From NCBI RefSeq assembly GCF_029633825.1, contig NZ_CP090640.1:2666001-2730000 (forward strand): DNA of 64,000 nt, given 5' to 3'. The first letter of the stretch is position 1, and the number at the start of each line of letters is the position of its first letter. The translations under genes were made by a program, and so were the position numbers. Shown piece after piece: positions 53,553 through 64,000 of the stretch. The notes beneath the pieces are model-generated. The model saw nothing but the letters and a program-made list of their open reading frames with translations, was not told the origin of the DNA and did not search any database. Origin of the DNA: Burkholderia contaminans. Lineage in GTDB: Bacteria; Pseudomonadota; Gammaproteobacteria; Burkholderiales; Burkholderiaceae.

Positions 53553-54516
53553 CGCCACCCTGCTGGCGCTGATGTTCGCGCTGATCTGCGCGGCGGCCGG
53601 GTTGTTGCTGTGGCGCGGAAGCCAGGTCCGCGAAGGACGCGCGCATACGCAGCGGTTTTTCGACAGCCGGGTGGGACAGGGCGCGCGCGCCGCAGCGCCG
53701 GCTGGCGACGCGCGCGCCGCGGCGCCCGGTGCGGCGAATTCGCAGGAGCCCGAGCCAGGATTCGCGCGCTGGCGTGCGTCGGTGTTCGATGCGTGGGCCG
53801 TGTTGTCCGACCGTGCGGGCCTTGACGAGATTCGCGCCGGCCTCGTGCTTGCGCTTGCGGGCATCGCGCTGCTCGCGCTGTGGGCCGGCCTGGCCGGCGG
53901 CGTGCTTGCCGCGGCTGCCGCGCTCGTGGCGGGCGGCGTGCTCGTCGTGCTGTGGATCACGTCGCGAATCAGCCGGCGGCGCCTGAAGATCGTCCGGCAG
54001 TTGCCTTCGTTCCTCGACGGGATCGTGCGGCTGGTGACGCTCGGAAACAGCGTGCCGGCCGCGTTCCAGTCGGCGCTTCAGACGGCTGAGATGCCGCTGC
54101 GCCGCTGCCTCGACGACGTGTCGCGGATGCTGCGCTCCGGCGTCGAGATTGATCGCGCCATGCTGCATGTCGCACACACGTACCGTATCCGCGAATTCGA
54201 ACTGGTCGGCGCGGTGCTGCGTCTGTCGGTCCGCTACGGCGGCCGGGCGGACGTGATGCTCGACCGCATGTCGACGTTCATGCGCGACCTCGAGCACGCG
54301 GAGCGCGAACTGTCCGCGATGTCGGCCGAGACCCGGATGTCTGCCTGGGTGCTGGGGCTGATGCCGATCGCGGTCGGCAGCTTCGTCATTGCCACGAGCC
54401 CGCGGTATTTCACGGCGATGTGGAACGACGATAGCGGGCGTCAGCTGATCTATCTGGCGTTTGCGCTGCAGACGATGGGCGGTTTCTGGTTGTACCGGCT
54501 CGCGCGGTTGAGGTGA
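53545..54516 (+). CDS. tadB: Flp pilus inner-membrane protein TadB
   Basis: 323 residues from the ATG at 53545, inside the end of cpaF. The upstream frame is a cpaF shadow. T2SSF domain (LPSFLDGIVRLVTLGNSVPA, YGGRADVMLDRMSTFMRDLE) with membrane segments at the N-terminus (LLALMFALICAAAGLLLW), middle (GIALLALWAGLAGGVLAAAA) and C-terminus. Forms the platform for the TadA ATPase with TadC. Confidence 0.93.
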   Translation: MSSATLLALMFALICAAAGLLLWRGSQVREGRAHTQRFFDSRVGQGARAAAPAGDARAAAPGAANSQEPEPGFARWRASVFDAWAVLSDRAGLDEIRAGLVLALAGIALLALWAGLAGGVLAAAAALVAGGVLVVLWITSRISRRRLKIVRQLPSFLDGIVRLVTLGNSVPAAFQSALQTAEMPLRRCLDDVSRMLRSGVEIDRAMLHVAHTYRIREFELVGAVLRLSVRYGGRADVMLDRMSTFMRDLEHAERELSAMSAETRMSAWVLGLMPIAVGSFVIATSPRYFTAMWNDDSGRQLIYLAFALQTMGGFWLYRLARLR

Positions 54517-54520
54517 ATCG

Positions 54521-55519
54521 ATGGACGCAAACCGTTTAGGCGCTATTGCGCTGGTGCTCGGATCGATCGGCGTGCTGCTGCTTGCCGCACTGGCGATCGT
54601 TCGCGTCGTGCTCGTGCAGCGCGCCGAACGTGCGCTGGTGAATGCGCTTGACCGCCGGACTGCGGCGATCGAAGCGGCGGCCGCGCGAGCCGGTTCCGCT
54701 GAACCTGCACGGGATGCCGCTGCACACACGGCGCCGAGCGCACGTTTCGCGGGGTTGCGCGAACGCTTCGAAGACGTCGGGATGCGGTGGCTCGAAACCG
54801 GCTTCAGCCGTTATCTGATCGCCAACGAAGATCGTCAACTGCTGGAGCAATGCGGTTTCGTCGACGTGCGGGCGAGAGCACTGTTCGTCAGTGCACGCAT
54901 TGCATGCGCGATCCTGCTGCCTGCGCTCGCCGTGTTGGTGCTGATCAGCCGCGGTCACGGGGGGCGCTGGGCGCTCTGGATCTCGGTCGCGCTCGTGACC
55001 GGATACATGCTGCCGAAAATCTATGTGCGCCGGCGAGCCACCGCACGCCGACGGAGCATTTCGGCAGAATTGCCGCTGCTGGTCGACATGCTGCGGCTGC
55101 TGCAGGGTGTCGGCCTGTCGCTCGATCAGAGCATCCAGGTCGTCATGCAAGATTTTCAGACCATGCTGCCCGTGCTGTCGTGGGAGCTTGCCGTTGCGCA
55201 GCGGCAGTTCGCGGCGGGACGCACGCGCGAACAATCGCTGCAACGCCTCACGAATAGTTTCGACAATGAGGACCTGCGCGCGATCGTGCGATTGCTGATT
55301 CAGGTGGACAAGCACGGTGGCGCAGTTCAGGAGCCGCTGAAGCAGTTCGGCGATCGTCTGCGCGAAGGGCGTCGCGCGGCGTTACGCGAGCAGATCGGTC
55401 GACTGACGGTGAAGATGACCGGCGTGATGATCGTCACGCTGTTGCCGGCATTGTTGATCGTTACCGCGGGGCCCGGGATCATGACCGTGCTGGCCGCGCT
55501 TGCCGCGTTTCAACGCTGA
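54521..55519 (+). CDS. tadC: Flp pilus inner-membrane protein TadC
   Basis: 332 residues, second T2SSF protein of the platform. N-terminal helix (LVLGSIGVLLLAALAIVRVV), central helices, the T2SSF core (ELPLLVDMLRLLQGVGLSLD, LIQVDKHGGAVQEPLKQFGD), and a C-terminal helix LLPALLIVTAGPGIMTVLAAL. It begins 4 bases after tadB. Confidence 0.93.
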   Translation: MDANRLGAIALVLGSIGVLLLAALAIVRVVLVQRAERALVNALDRRTAAIEAAAARAGSAEPARDAAAHTAPSARFAGLRERFEDVGMRWLETGFSRYLIANEDRQLLEQCGFVDVRARALFVSARIACAILLPALAVLVLISRGHGGRWALWISVALVTGYMLPKIYVRRRATARRRSISAELPLLVDMLRLLQGVGLSLDQSIQVVMQDFQTMLPVLSWELAVAQRQFAAGRTREQSLQRLTNSFDNEDLRAIVRLLIQVDKHGGAVQEPLKQFGDRLREGRRAALREQIGRLTVKMTGVMIVTLLPALLIVTAGPGIMTVLAALAAFQR

Positions 55520-55548
55520 CGCGGCATGAAGGGAAGGAGCGACACAAG

Positions 55549-56376
55549 ATGAATGGATTTGGCTGGATCCGCACGATCGCAGGCGCGACGGCGTTCACAT
55601 TGCTCGCCAGCGGATGCGCGTTGTTCAAGGAATCCGGGTACGGGATCGGTGCGCAGGCAGAACGCGGTGCGCTGATGCAGGCGGCTGCCGACAAGAGCGC
55701 GCCGCCCGATACACCGGGCATGTATCTTGGCCTCATCGAACGGATGCAGGGGCAGGGCCTGTATTTTGCGTCGCTGGCGCACATCGACCAGTACGAGAAG
55801 CAATATGGCACATCGCCGGACACGATCCTGCTGCGCGCCGACGCCTTGCGCGCGACTGGCCAGTACGACGCCGGCGTGGCCGCCTATACGAAGTTGCTGA
55901 CGACACCGCTCGCCGCGCGCGGCTATCGCGGGCTGGGCCTGACGGCCGGCGCTCGCGGCGATTTTGCGCTGGCCGCGCAGCAACTCGAACAGGCGACGTT
56001 GCTTGCGCCGACCGATGCGGCGACGCTGTCCGACCTCGCGTATTCGAAGATGCGCGATGGCGATCTGGCAGGGGCGCGCGTACCGCTGTTGAAGGCGGCG
56101 GAACTCGAGCAGAAAAATCCGAAAATCCTCAGCAACTTCGTGCTTTATCTGCTCGTGAGCGGTCACGGGAAGGACGCGCGGCGACTGATGGATCAGCAGA
56201 AGCTTTCGCCCGTGGTGCGCGGCGAGATTCGCGACGACGAGACGAAAGTCGCTGCCGCGATGCGCGCGAAGCAACGGGCGGTCGTACACGCGCCCGGCAA
56301 TGCGCCCGTGCCAGCGGTGGCAAGCAGCGACAACTTCGATCTTGCCGTGCCGCTGCTGCAGCGTTTCGCGCGATGA
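55549..56376 (+). CDS. tadD: TadD-like TPR lipoprotein
   Basis: 275 residues. Lipoprotein signal ending TLLASGC, then tetratricopeptide repeats (ATGQYDAGVAAYTKLLTTPL, GDFALAAQQLEQATLLAPTD, ATLSDLAYSKMRDGDLAGAR). TadD proteins help secretin assembly and pilus stability. It begins 29 bases after tadC with AAGGAGCGA as ribosome site. Confidence 0.88.
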   Translation: MNGFGWIRTIAGATAFTLLASGCALFKESGYGIGAQAERGALMQAAADKSAPPDTPGMYLGLIERMQGQGLYFASLAHIDQYEKQYGTSPDTILLRADALRATGQYDAGVAAYTKLLTTPLAARGYRGLGLTAGARGDFALAAQQLEQATLLAPTDAATLSDLAYSKMRDGDLAGARVPLLKAAELEQKNPKILSNFVLYLLVSGHGKDARRLMDQQKLSPVVRGEIRDDETKVAAAMRAKQRAVVHAPGNAPVPAVASSDNFDLAVPLLQRFAR

Positions 56377-56399
56377 CGACGACATTCACGGAGGCCATC

Positions 56400-56729
56400 A
56401 TGTTTCACCTTTCCCCACTCCGCGTGCGAGCCGTGTGCATCGCGTTCGTGTGCACGCTTTGCGCGGGCGTCGCTCATGCGCAAGGCAATCCGCCGGCGTC
56501 AGAAATCGGTCATGCAACGAACACCTTGCTCGACTTGCAGCGCTCGAATCGCGCGGCCGCCGCGCCTCAACCGATCGACGGCGCGGCCGGTACGTACGCC
56601 TATCAGCGTTATATCGATTCGTTCAAGACGCCGATCCCGCAGTGGTTCGGCACGATGTCGACGTCAGGCGGCGGTAACGGTGGTGGCGGCGGTGGTGGCG
56701 GCCAGTCCGGTGGCGACCTCGCGCACTGA
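56400..56729 (+). CDS. DUF3613 exported protein
   Basis: 109 residues from the ATG at 56400, with GGAGG 5 bases upstream, rather than the longer overlapping frame. Signal peptide RVRAVCIAFVCTLCAGVAHA. The short conserved core is ASEIGHATNTLLDLQRSNR and AYQRYIDSFKTPIPQWFG, followed by a Gly-rich tail. Proteins of this DUF are found in betaproteobacterial flp loci. Its position between tadD and tadG supports a pilus role, but the mechanism is unknown. Confidence 0.8.
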   Translation: MFHLSPLRVRAVCIAFVCTLCAGVAHAQGNPPASEIGHATNTLLDLQRSNRAAAAPQPIDGAAGTYAYQRYIDSFKTPIPQWFGTMSTSGGGNGGGGGGGGQSGGDLAH

Positions 56730-56741
56730 CGGAGCAAAACG

Positions 56742-59950
<3,209 letters not shown>

Positions 59951-60004
59951 TTAATGAGATAAAATCGCGCTGAATTACAACGACTCGGGCGGGAATAGAA
60001 CTTC

Positions 60005-60706
60005 ATGAGCCATATGACGGGGTTGGGAAGGGCGTGCGTATTGTTCGCCCTGGCGGGAGGCATGCAGGGCGCATACGCGCAAAGTCTGGCGGACAGTGGT
60101 TCGCCGGCCGTACAGCAGGCATCGGCGCCGGTGGCGGCGATGCCGGTGATCGATTCGCAGACGTCGCTGCAGCCGCAGTCGGGCGAGTCGACGGGGCCGA
60201 GCACGGTCGACGACCTGCAGCGCCAGATCCAGGCGCACACGCTGACGGAAATGCGCACGAGCTACAACGGCAGCTACGGTGCGAGCCTGCTGTTCAACGT
60301 GAAGGACGGTGCGTACTTCGTCGCGCTGTTTCAGCAGAAGGCGTTCTGGCGCGTCATCAAGACTTACGACGAAACGCGTGCGGAAGCGATCTATCGCGAT
60401 TTCTCGCGCCAGGCGGAGCGGCTGGCCGTGAACGAACTGCGGGCGGCGAAGCTGGAATCGCAGAAGGCGCAAATGGACAAGCAGATCGAGGTCACGCAGG
60501 ATCGCGCGCGGCGTCTGCAGGCCGATATTTCGATCGCACGCCAGCAACAGGCGGCGGTCGCGGATCGCCAGAAGAGCGTACGCAACGAGACGGCCGCATT
60601 GCAGGCGCAGCAGGCCGAGCTTCAGTCGCAACTGCGTGCGTTGCAGCAGCAGGTGCGTTCGTTGCAGCGTGAGGCCGATGCGGGCCTGCCGACGACGGCA
60701 CGCTGA
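60005..60706 (+). CDS. DUF2968 exported coiled-coil protein
   Basis: 233 residues. Signal peptide MTGLGRACVLFALAGGMQGAYA within the first 25. The conserved DUF2968 region is VDDLQRQIQAHTLTEMRTSYN, GASLLFNVKDGAYFVALFQQ, FWRVIKTYDETRAEAIYRDF. A long C-terminal coiled coil (residues 130-225, Gln/Arg/Ala heptads) follows. Start ATG at 60005. It closes the flp gene run, so a role in pilus function or envelope is possible but unproven. Confidence 0.85.
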   Translation: MSHMTGLGRACVLFALAGGMQGAYAQSLADSGSPAVQQASAPVAAMPVIDSQTSLQPQSGESTGPSTVDDLQRQIQAHTLTEMRTSYNGSYGASLLFNVKDGAYFVALFQQKAFWRVIKTYDETRAEAIYRDFSRQAERLAVNELRAAKLESQKAQMDKQIEVTQDRARRLQADISIARQQQAAVADRQKSVRNETAALQAQQAELQSQLRALQQQVRSLQREADAGLPTTAR

Positions 60707-60750
60707 ACCCGGCCGCGGTGCGGCGACATGCCGCGCCGGCCGCACAAGTA

Positions 60751-60782
60751 AAAAGGGCAAGCCGGTTGGCTTGCCCTTTTGC
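60751..60782. terminator. Bidirectional terminator
   Basis: A perfect 13-base stem AAAAGGGCAAGCC/GGCTTGCCCTTTT with a GGTT loop. It serves the DUF2968 gene (+) and hfq2 (-), whose stop is just beyond. Confidence 0.93.
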
Positions 60783-60783
60783 T

Positions 60784-61338
60784 TTACTGGCCGTCCGGCA
60801 CGATTCGCCGGCGGCGCGTCACGATGACCGGCCCGTTGCCGCCGCGGGAATCCGACGGTGACGACGCGTTGCCGGGTGCGTCGCCGGTGTCGCGCGGTGC
60901 GCCATAGCTTTCGCGCGGTTCACGGGGTTCGCGCGGGGCACCGTAGCCTTCGCGCGGCTCGCGCGAGCCGTAACCTTCACGCGGTTCGCGGGAGCCGTAG
61001 CCGCCGTCGCCGCGCGATTCACGCGGGCCGCCGTGCGAGCCGTACGGGCTGTGACCACCGCCTTCACGGCCGCCGGGGCGCCCGCCGGTGCGCGGACTCG
61101 CGGGGCCGCTGCCGCCCGGGCGCGAGCCGCCCGTGTCGAGCTGGATCGTGGAAATCGCGCGCTTGTAGATGCCTTGCAGACCCACGGGGGTGCGCAGCAT
61201 CACCAGGTACTGGTCGAACGACTCGATGCACCCCGTCAGACGAATGCCGTTGACGAGATAGATTTCAACGCGCTTACGTTCCTTGCGCGCCGAATTGATG
61301 AAGTCGTTTTGCGGATGGGATTCTGCGGGATTGGCCAT
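60784..61338 (-). CDS. hfq2: RNA chaperone Hfq2 (Hfq with extended tail)
   Basis: 184 residues from the ATG at 61338 ([10 protein letters not shown]). The frame to 61401 is unsupported. Sm domain residues 8-67: [49 protein letters not shown]. The classical YKHAIST Sm2 motif reads YKRAIST, so the proximal-face His is Arg60. The usual rim RRER is RKERKR. A 115-residue Gly/Arg/Pro/Ser tail follows with SREPREGYG repeats, unlike the short tail of housekeeping Hfq. B. cenocepacia is known to carry such a second Hfq needed for stress survival and virulence. It binds sRNAs and mRNAs. Confidence 0.92.
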   Translation of the reverse strand: MANPAESHPQNDFINSARKERKRVEIYLVNGIRLTGCIESFDQYLVMLRTPVGLQGIYKRAISTIQLDTGGSRPGGSGPASPRTGGRPGGREGGGHSPYGSHGGPRESRGDGGYGSREPREGYGSREPREGYGAPREPREPRESYGAPRDTGDAPGNASSPSDSRGGNGPVIVTRRRRIVPDGQ

Positions 61339-61526
61339 TGAGGTGCGGCAGGAGCCTGCGTCAGAGAATATGTTGTGCGTGTGTGTGGCGTGTTCGTCCA
61401 CAAGGTGTTTGGCGGGATTCTACCCTGTTCAATCGGGGAGCGCGTAGTCGTGATTGTGTCGAACCGTAACCCACTATAGACGTTCCAGCGCATTTTCGCG
61501 ATTCGGCCAAACGGCTAATGCCGTTT

Positions 61527-61543
61527 CGTTACGCCGCGTTACG
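61527..61543. promoter_or_regulatory. Direct repeat of CGTTACG
   Basis: CGTTACG at 61527-61533 and 61537-61543, one helical turn apart. It lies in the divergent region between hfq2 (-) and the small secreted protein gene (+). Same core as the clusters at 8007-8030 and 46789-46833. Confidence 0.4.
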
Positions 61544-61633
61544 ACTCTCGCAATGCCGTATCACCTTGGCTCGCGCGCGACGCTTACATTGATCGCGCGA
61601 GCCGGGCGGGCCGGCATATCAGGGATTCAGAAC

Positions 61634-61918
61634 ATGAACAAGAGGCAATGGGCAGGGTGGGTCGGGAGCGTGGCGTTGCTGGCTTCCGGCAGTGCGATGG
61701 CGGGGCATGTCGACCTGTCGGTCGGCATCGGTGTACCGGTCGCGCCGGTCTATGTCGAGCCGGCGCCGGTCTATGTGGCGCCGCAGCCGGCTGTCGTCGC
61801 CTATCCGGGCTACGGATACGGCTACGACAGCGAAGACGACGACGATCGCTATCGCAAGTGGCGCAAGCACTATTACAAGCATTGGCACCGCCACCACGGC
61901 GATGACGAGGACGATTGA
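61634..61918 (+). CDS. Small exported His/Tyr/Asp-rich protein
   Basis: 94 residues from the ATG at 61634 (MNKRQWAGWVGSVALLASGSAMAG signal peptide). The longer frame from 61454 is unsupported. The mature part begins HVDLSVGIGVPVAPVYVEPA, has PVYV/AVVAYP repeats, GYGYGYDSEDDDD, then a basic His-rich block YRKWRKHYYKHWHRHH and an acidic end GDDEDD. Similar small proteins occur in Burkholderiales. Metal binding by the His/Asp cluster is possible but unproven. Single gene, convergent with DUF1571. Confidence 0.7.
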   Translation: MNKRQWAGWVGSVALLASGSAMAGHVDLSVGIGVPVAPVYVEPAPVYVAPQPAVVAYPGYGYGYDSEDDDDRYRKWRKHYYKHWHRHHGDDEDD

Positions 61919-61945
61919 GCCCGAAGCCAGCCCCGGCGGCACGCA

Positions 61946-62863
61946 TCAGAATGCATAGTCGGGGTTTTTCGGGTCGAATGCGGTGTCGTCGAGCGTCACC
62001 GGCGCGATTTTCTCGATGACGATCCGCTCGAAGATCTTGCCGTCGTTGTCATACGACTCGACGGTCCGGAAATAGGGCGCATGCAGGTCGAGCCCGAGGA
62101 CTTCCTTCTTCGCGTAGAACTGCGGCCGGCCGGTCGGTGTTTCGTAGGTGAGCGTAACGACCCGTACGCCGTTGATCGTTCGGGCTTCCACATCGGTCGG
62201 CCGCTGCACGCCGGCTTCCAGATATTTCTTCCCTTCGGTCAGGTACAGGTTCGTGATGAATTCGGTGCCGAGATCCTTCACCTGGTGATTCGACTGGGCG
62301 CGCGCGAGTGCGCCGTCGATGGCCGTCCACAGCGGAATCTTGCCGAGCAGGCCGCCGAGGTGGCCGTACATCTCGTCCTTGCGCTGCGTCGTGTCGTAGA
62401 TGGTCTCCTGTCCGGCATGCGCGCCGCCCGGCAGCCATTTCGCGTAGACGCGCAGCGGCTCGCGGGTGGTCTTCACGAGCATGCGGTCGGGCGTATCGGA
62501 CCATTTCCCGCTGATGCGTTCCTGGCGCACCATCGTGAACTGGTAGGACGGATAGCCGTTCGGACCGTTACGGATATAGAGCGGCACGGCGAGCGGATCG
62601 AGTGCCTTGAAGAGCGCGGTGAGCGTGGCGTCATCGAGTTGCGCGAGCGTGCCGCGCTGCGCGGCCGTGCGCAGCCAGCGCGCCTGCTGCGCGACCGGCT
62701 CGCGTACGACTTTCGCGAGATCGGCCGGCAGGGCGACCTCCTGTGCCGCACCCACGGCGCTGGCCGCTTCCTGCGCGTGCGGGCCGGTCTGGGCGAGCGA
62801 CAGCATGCACGCGACTGCCACGGCGGCGGCATGCCGCGCGTGGCGCTTCTTTCCTTCGTTCAT
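61946..62863 (-). CDS. DUF1571 exported protein
   Basis: 305 residues with an N-terminal signal (KRHARHAAAVAVACMLSLAQ). DUF1571 features: YQFTMVRQERISGKWSD, MLVKTTREPLRVYAKWLPGG, AGQETIYDT, DLGTEFITNLYLTEGKKYLE, ITYETPTGRPQFYAKKEVLG-like stretch, YDNDGKIFERIVIEKIAPV. Related to outer-membrane lipoprotein-sorting-like folds. Function unknown. It starts 30 bases after the fadD-like stop on the same strand, so the two may be co-transcribed. Confidence 0.85.
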   Translation of the reverse strand: MNEGKKRHARHAAAVAVACMLSLAQTGPHAQEAASAVGAAQEVALPADLAKVVREPVAQQARWLRTAAQRGTLAQLDDATLTALFKALDPLAVPLYIRNGPNGYPSYQFTMVRQERISGKWSDTPDRMLVKTTREPLRVYAKWLPGGAHAGQETIYDTTQRKDEMYGHLGGLLGKIPLWTAIDGALARAQSNHQVKDLGTEFITNLYLTEGKKYLEAGVQRPTDVEARTINGVRVVTLTYETPTGRPQFYAKKEVLGLDLHAPYFRTVESYDNDGKIFERIVIEKIAPVTLDDTAFDPKNPDYAF

Positions 62864-62892
62864 CGACGGCGTCTCCCGGGGCGATGGATCGT

Positions 62893-64000
62893 TCAGCCTT
62901 GCTTCGCGGCCTTGATTTTGGCGAGTTCCTCGTCGCGCAACGCGCGGCGCAGGATCTTGCCGACGTTCGTCTGCGGCAGCGCGTCGCGGAACTCGACGAA
63001 TTTCGGCATCTTGTAGCCGGTCAGGTTCTTGCGGCAGTGCGCGAGCACGTCGTCGACCGTCAGCGACGGGTCGCGGCGCACGACGAACACCTTGATCCGT
63101 TCGCCCTGTACCTCGTCAGGAATACCGATCGCCGCGGCTTCGCTGATGCCCGGATGCATCACCAGCACTTCCTCGATCTCGTTCGGATACACGTTGAAGC
63201 CCGACACGAGGATCATGTCCTTCTTGCGGTCGATCAGGCGGATGAAGCCGCGCTCGTCCATCACGCCGATGTCGCCGGTGGCGAGCCAGCCGTCGGCGTC
63301 GATCACCTTCGCCGTCTCGTCGGGGCGCTGCCAGTAGCCGCGCATCACCTGCGGACCGTGCACGCACAGCTCGCCCGGTTCGCCGACGGGCGCCCAGGTG
63401 CCGTCCTCGCGGCGAAAGCGCACGACGGTGGACGGCGCGGGCAGGCCGATCGAGCCGCTGAACGCGGCCATGTCGTTCAGGTCCACGGGGTTCATCGTCA
63501 CGATCGGCGAGCACTCGGTCAGGCCGTAGCCTTCGACGACCGGCCGGCCCGTCACCTGCTGGAAGCGCTCCGCGACCGCGCGCTGCATCGCCATCCCGCC
63601 GGCCATCGCGAGCTTCAGCTTCGAGAAATCGCGCTTGCGGAATTCCTCGTTGTCGAGGAACGCGTTGTACAGCGTGTTGATGCCGGTGATCCCGGTGAAC
63701 GTCTCGTTGCGGATGATCTTCATCACCATCGTCATGTCGCGCGGGTTCGCGATCAGGATGTTGCGCCCGCCGAGCCCCATGAAGATGAATGCGTTCACCG
63801 TCAGCGAATAGATGTGATACAGCGGCAGCGGCGTGAGCACGGTTTCGACGTCGCCCGAGACCTGGTCGGCGATCCAGGCCTTCGCCTGCAGCAGGTTCGC
63901 GATCAGGTTGCCGTGCGTGAGCATCGCGCCTTTCGCGACGCCGGTCGTGCCGCCCGTGTATTGCAGGAACGCGAGGTCGTCGCGCGTGATCTGCACCGGC
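62893..64000 (-). CDS. fadD: Long-chain acyl-CoA synthetase, 5' part outside window
   Basis: The visible 369 or so codons are the C-terminal two thirds of an AMP-forming acyl-CoA ligase, open to the window edge. The P-loop LQYTGGTTGVAKGAMLTHGN, the adenine-binding VEGYGLTECSPIV, GWLATGDIGVMDERGFIRL, the hinge DRKKDMILVSGFNVYPNEIE, and the C-terminal catalytic Lys in LPQTNVGKILRRALRDEE are all present. It activates fatty acids for beta-oxidation and lipid synthesis. The symbol rests on family resemblance; several paralogues exist in Burkholderia. Confidence 0.88.
   Translation of the reverse strand, partial: PVQITRDDLAFLQYTGGTTGVAKGAMLTHGNLIANLLQAKAWIADQVSGDVETVLTPLPLYHIYSLTVNAFIFMGLGGRNILIANPRDMTMVMKIIRNETFTGITGINTLYNAFLDNEEFRKRDFSKLKLAMAGGMAMQRAVAERFQQVTGRPVVEGYGLTECSPIVTMNPVDLNDMAAFSGSIGLPAPSTVVRFRREDGTWAPVGEPGELCVHGPQVMRGYWQRPDETAKVIDADGWLATGDIGVMDERGFIRLIDRKKDMILVSGFNVYPNEIEEVLVMHPGISEAAAIGIPDEVQGERIKVFVVRRDPSLTVDDVLAHCRKNLTGYKMPKFVEFRDALPQTNVGKILRRALRDEELAKIKAAKQG

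Overview
The window is GC-rich (about two thirds G+C), densely coded DNA that reads as chromosome of a Burkholderia cepacia complex species. The signs are an Hfq paralogue with a long glycine/arginine-rich tail (Hfq2 type), a complete flp/tad pilus locus, the odhA-odhB-lpdA block, DUF2968, DUF3613 and DUF1571 proteins, and the codon use. Species and strain cannot be fixed from the sequence alone.

Layout. 1-5.2 kb: 3' part of a MerR-type regulator, a large lipoprotein with a duplicated domain, a Tat/lipoprotein-type tyrosine phosphatase, a SAM methyltransferase and tRNA-Pro(GGG). 5.3-8.4 kb: bamC, first copy (A) of an IS110/IS1111-family element sitting in the bamC terminator, then a sigma-54 promoter followed by a gene-free stretch ending in a strong terminator (candidate small RNA). 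8.4-14.5 kb: small accessory genes (ABM monooxygenase, YdcF, several hypotheticals, a transposase-derived DUF4096-like protein), a LysR regulator and an aminotransferase. 14.8-24.5 kb: the housekeeping block scpB-rluB and rimP-nusA-infB-rbfA-truB. 24.5-25.9 kb: second copy (B) of the same IS, in opposite orientation and also inside a terminator. 25.9-30.9 kb: a MarR-controlled EmrAB/outer-membrane-factor efflux operon. 31-40.3 kb: typA, the 2-oxoglutarate dehydrogenase genes odhA-odhB-lpdA, and zapE. 40.4-41.5 kb: a second DUF4096-like protein and a DUF2147 protein. 41.6-46.6 kb: a TpsB-like outer-membrane transporter and two highly repetitive lipoproteins. 47.2-60.7 kb: the flp/tad locus (flp, cpaA, tadE, cpaB, cpaC, cpaE, cpaF, tadB, tadC, tadD, DUF3613, tadG, a sigma-54 activator-like regulator, DUF2968). 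60.8-64 kb: hfq2, a small His/Tyr/Asp-rich secreted protein, a DUF1571 protein and the 3' part of an acyl-CoA synthetase gene.

How the parts fit. Most of the window is core metabolism and gene expression. The accessory layer is the two near-identical IS copies, the repeat lipoproteins with their transporter, and the pilus. The most unusual signal is the IS. Both copies are inserted at the same place in rho-independent terminators, just after the GC stem. In both the transposase points away from the gene whose U-tract was cut. Downstream of the transposase the element carries a folded non-coding segment whose internal loop contains GGGCTTTTT, the sequence of the terminator it invaded. This is what a bridge-RNA-guided, terminator-targeting IS1111 element would look like. 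A second lead is the candidate sigma-54-dependent sRNA near 8.1-8.3 kb.
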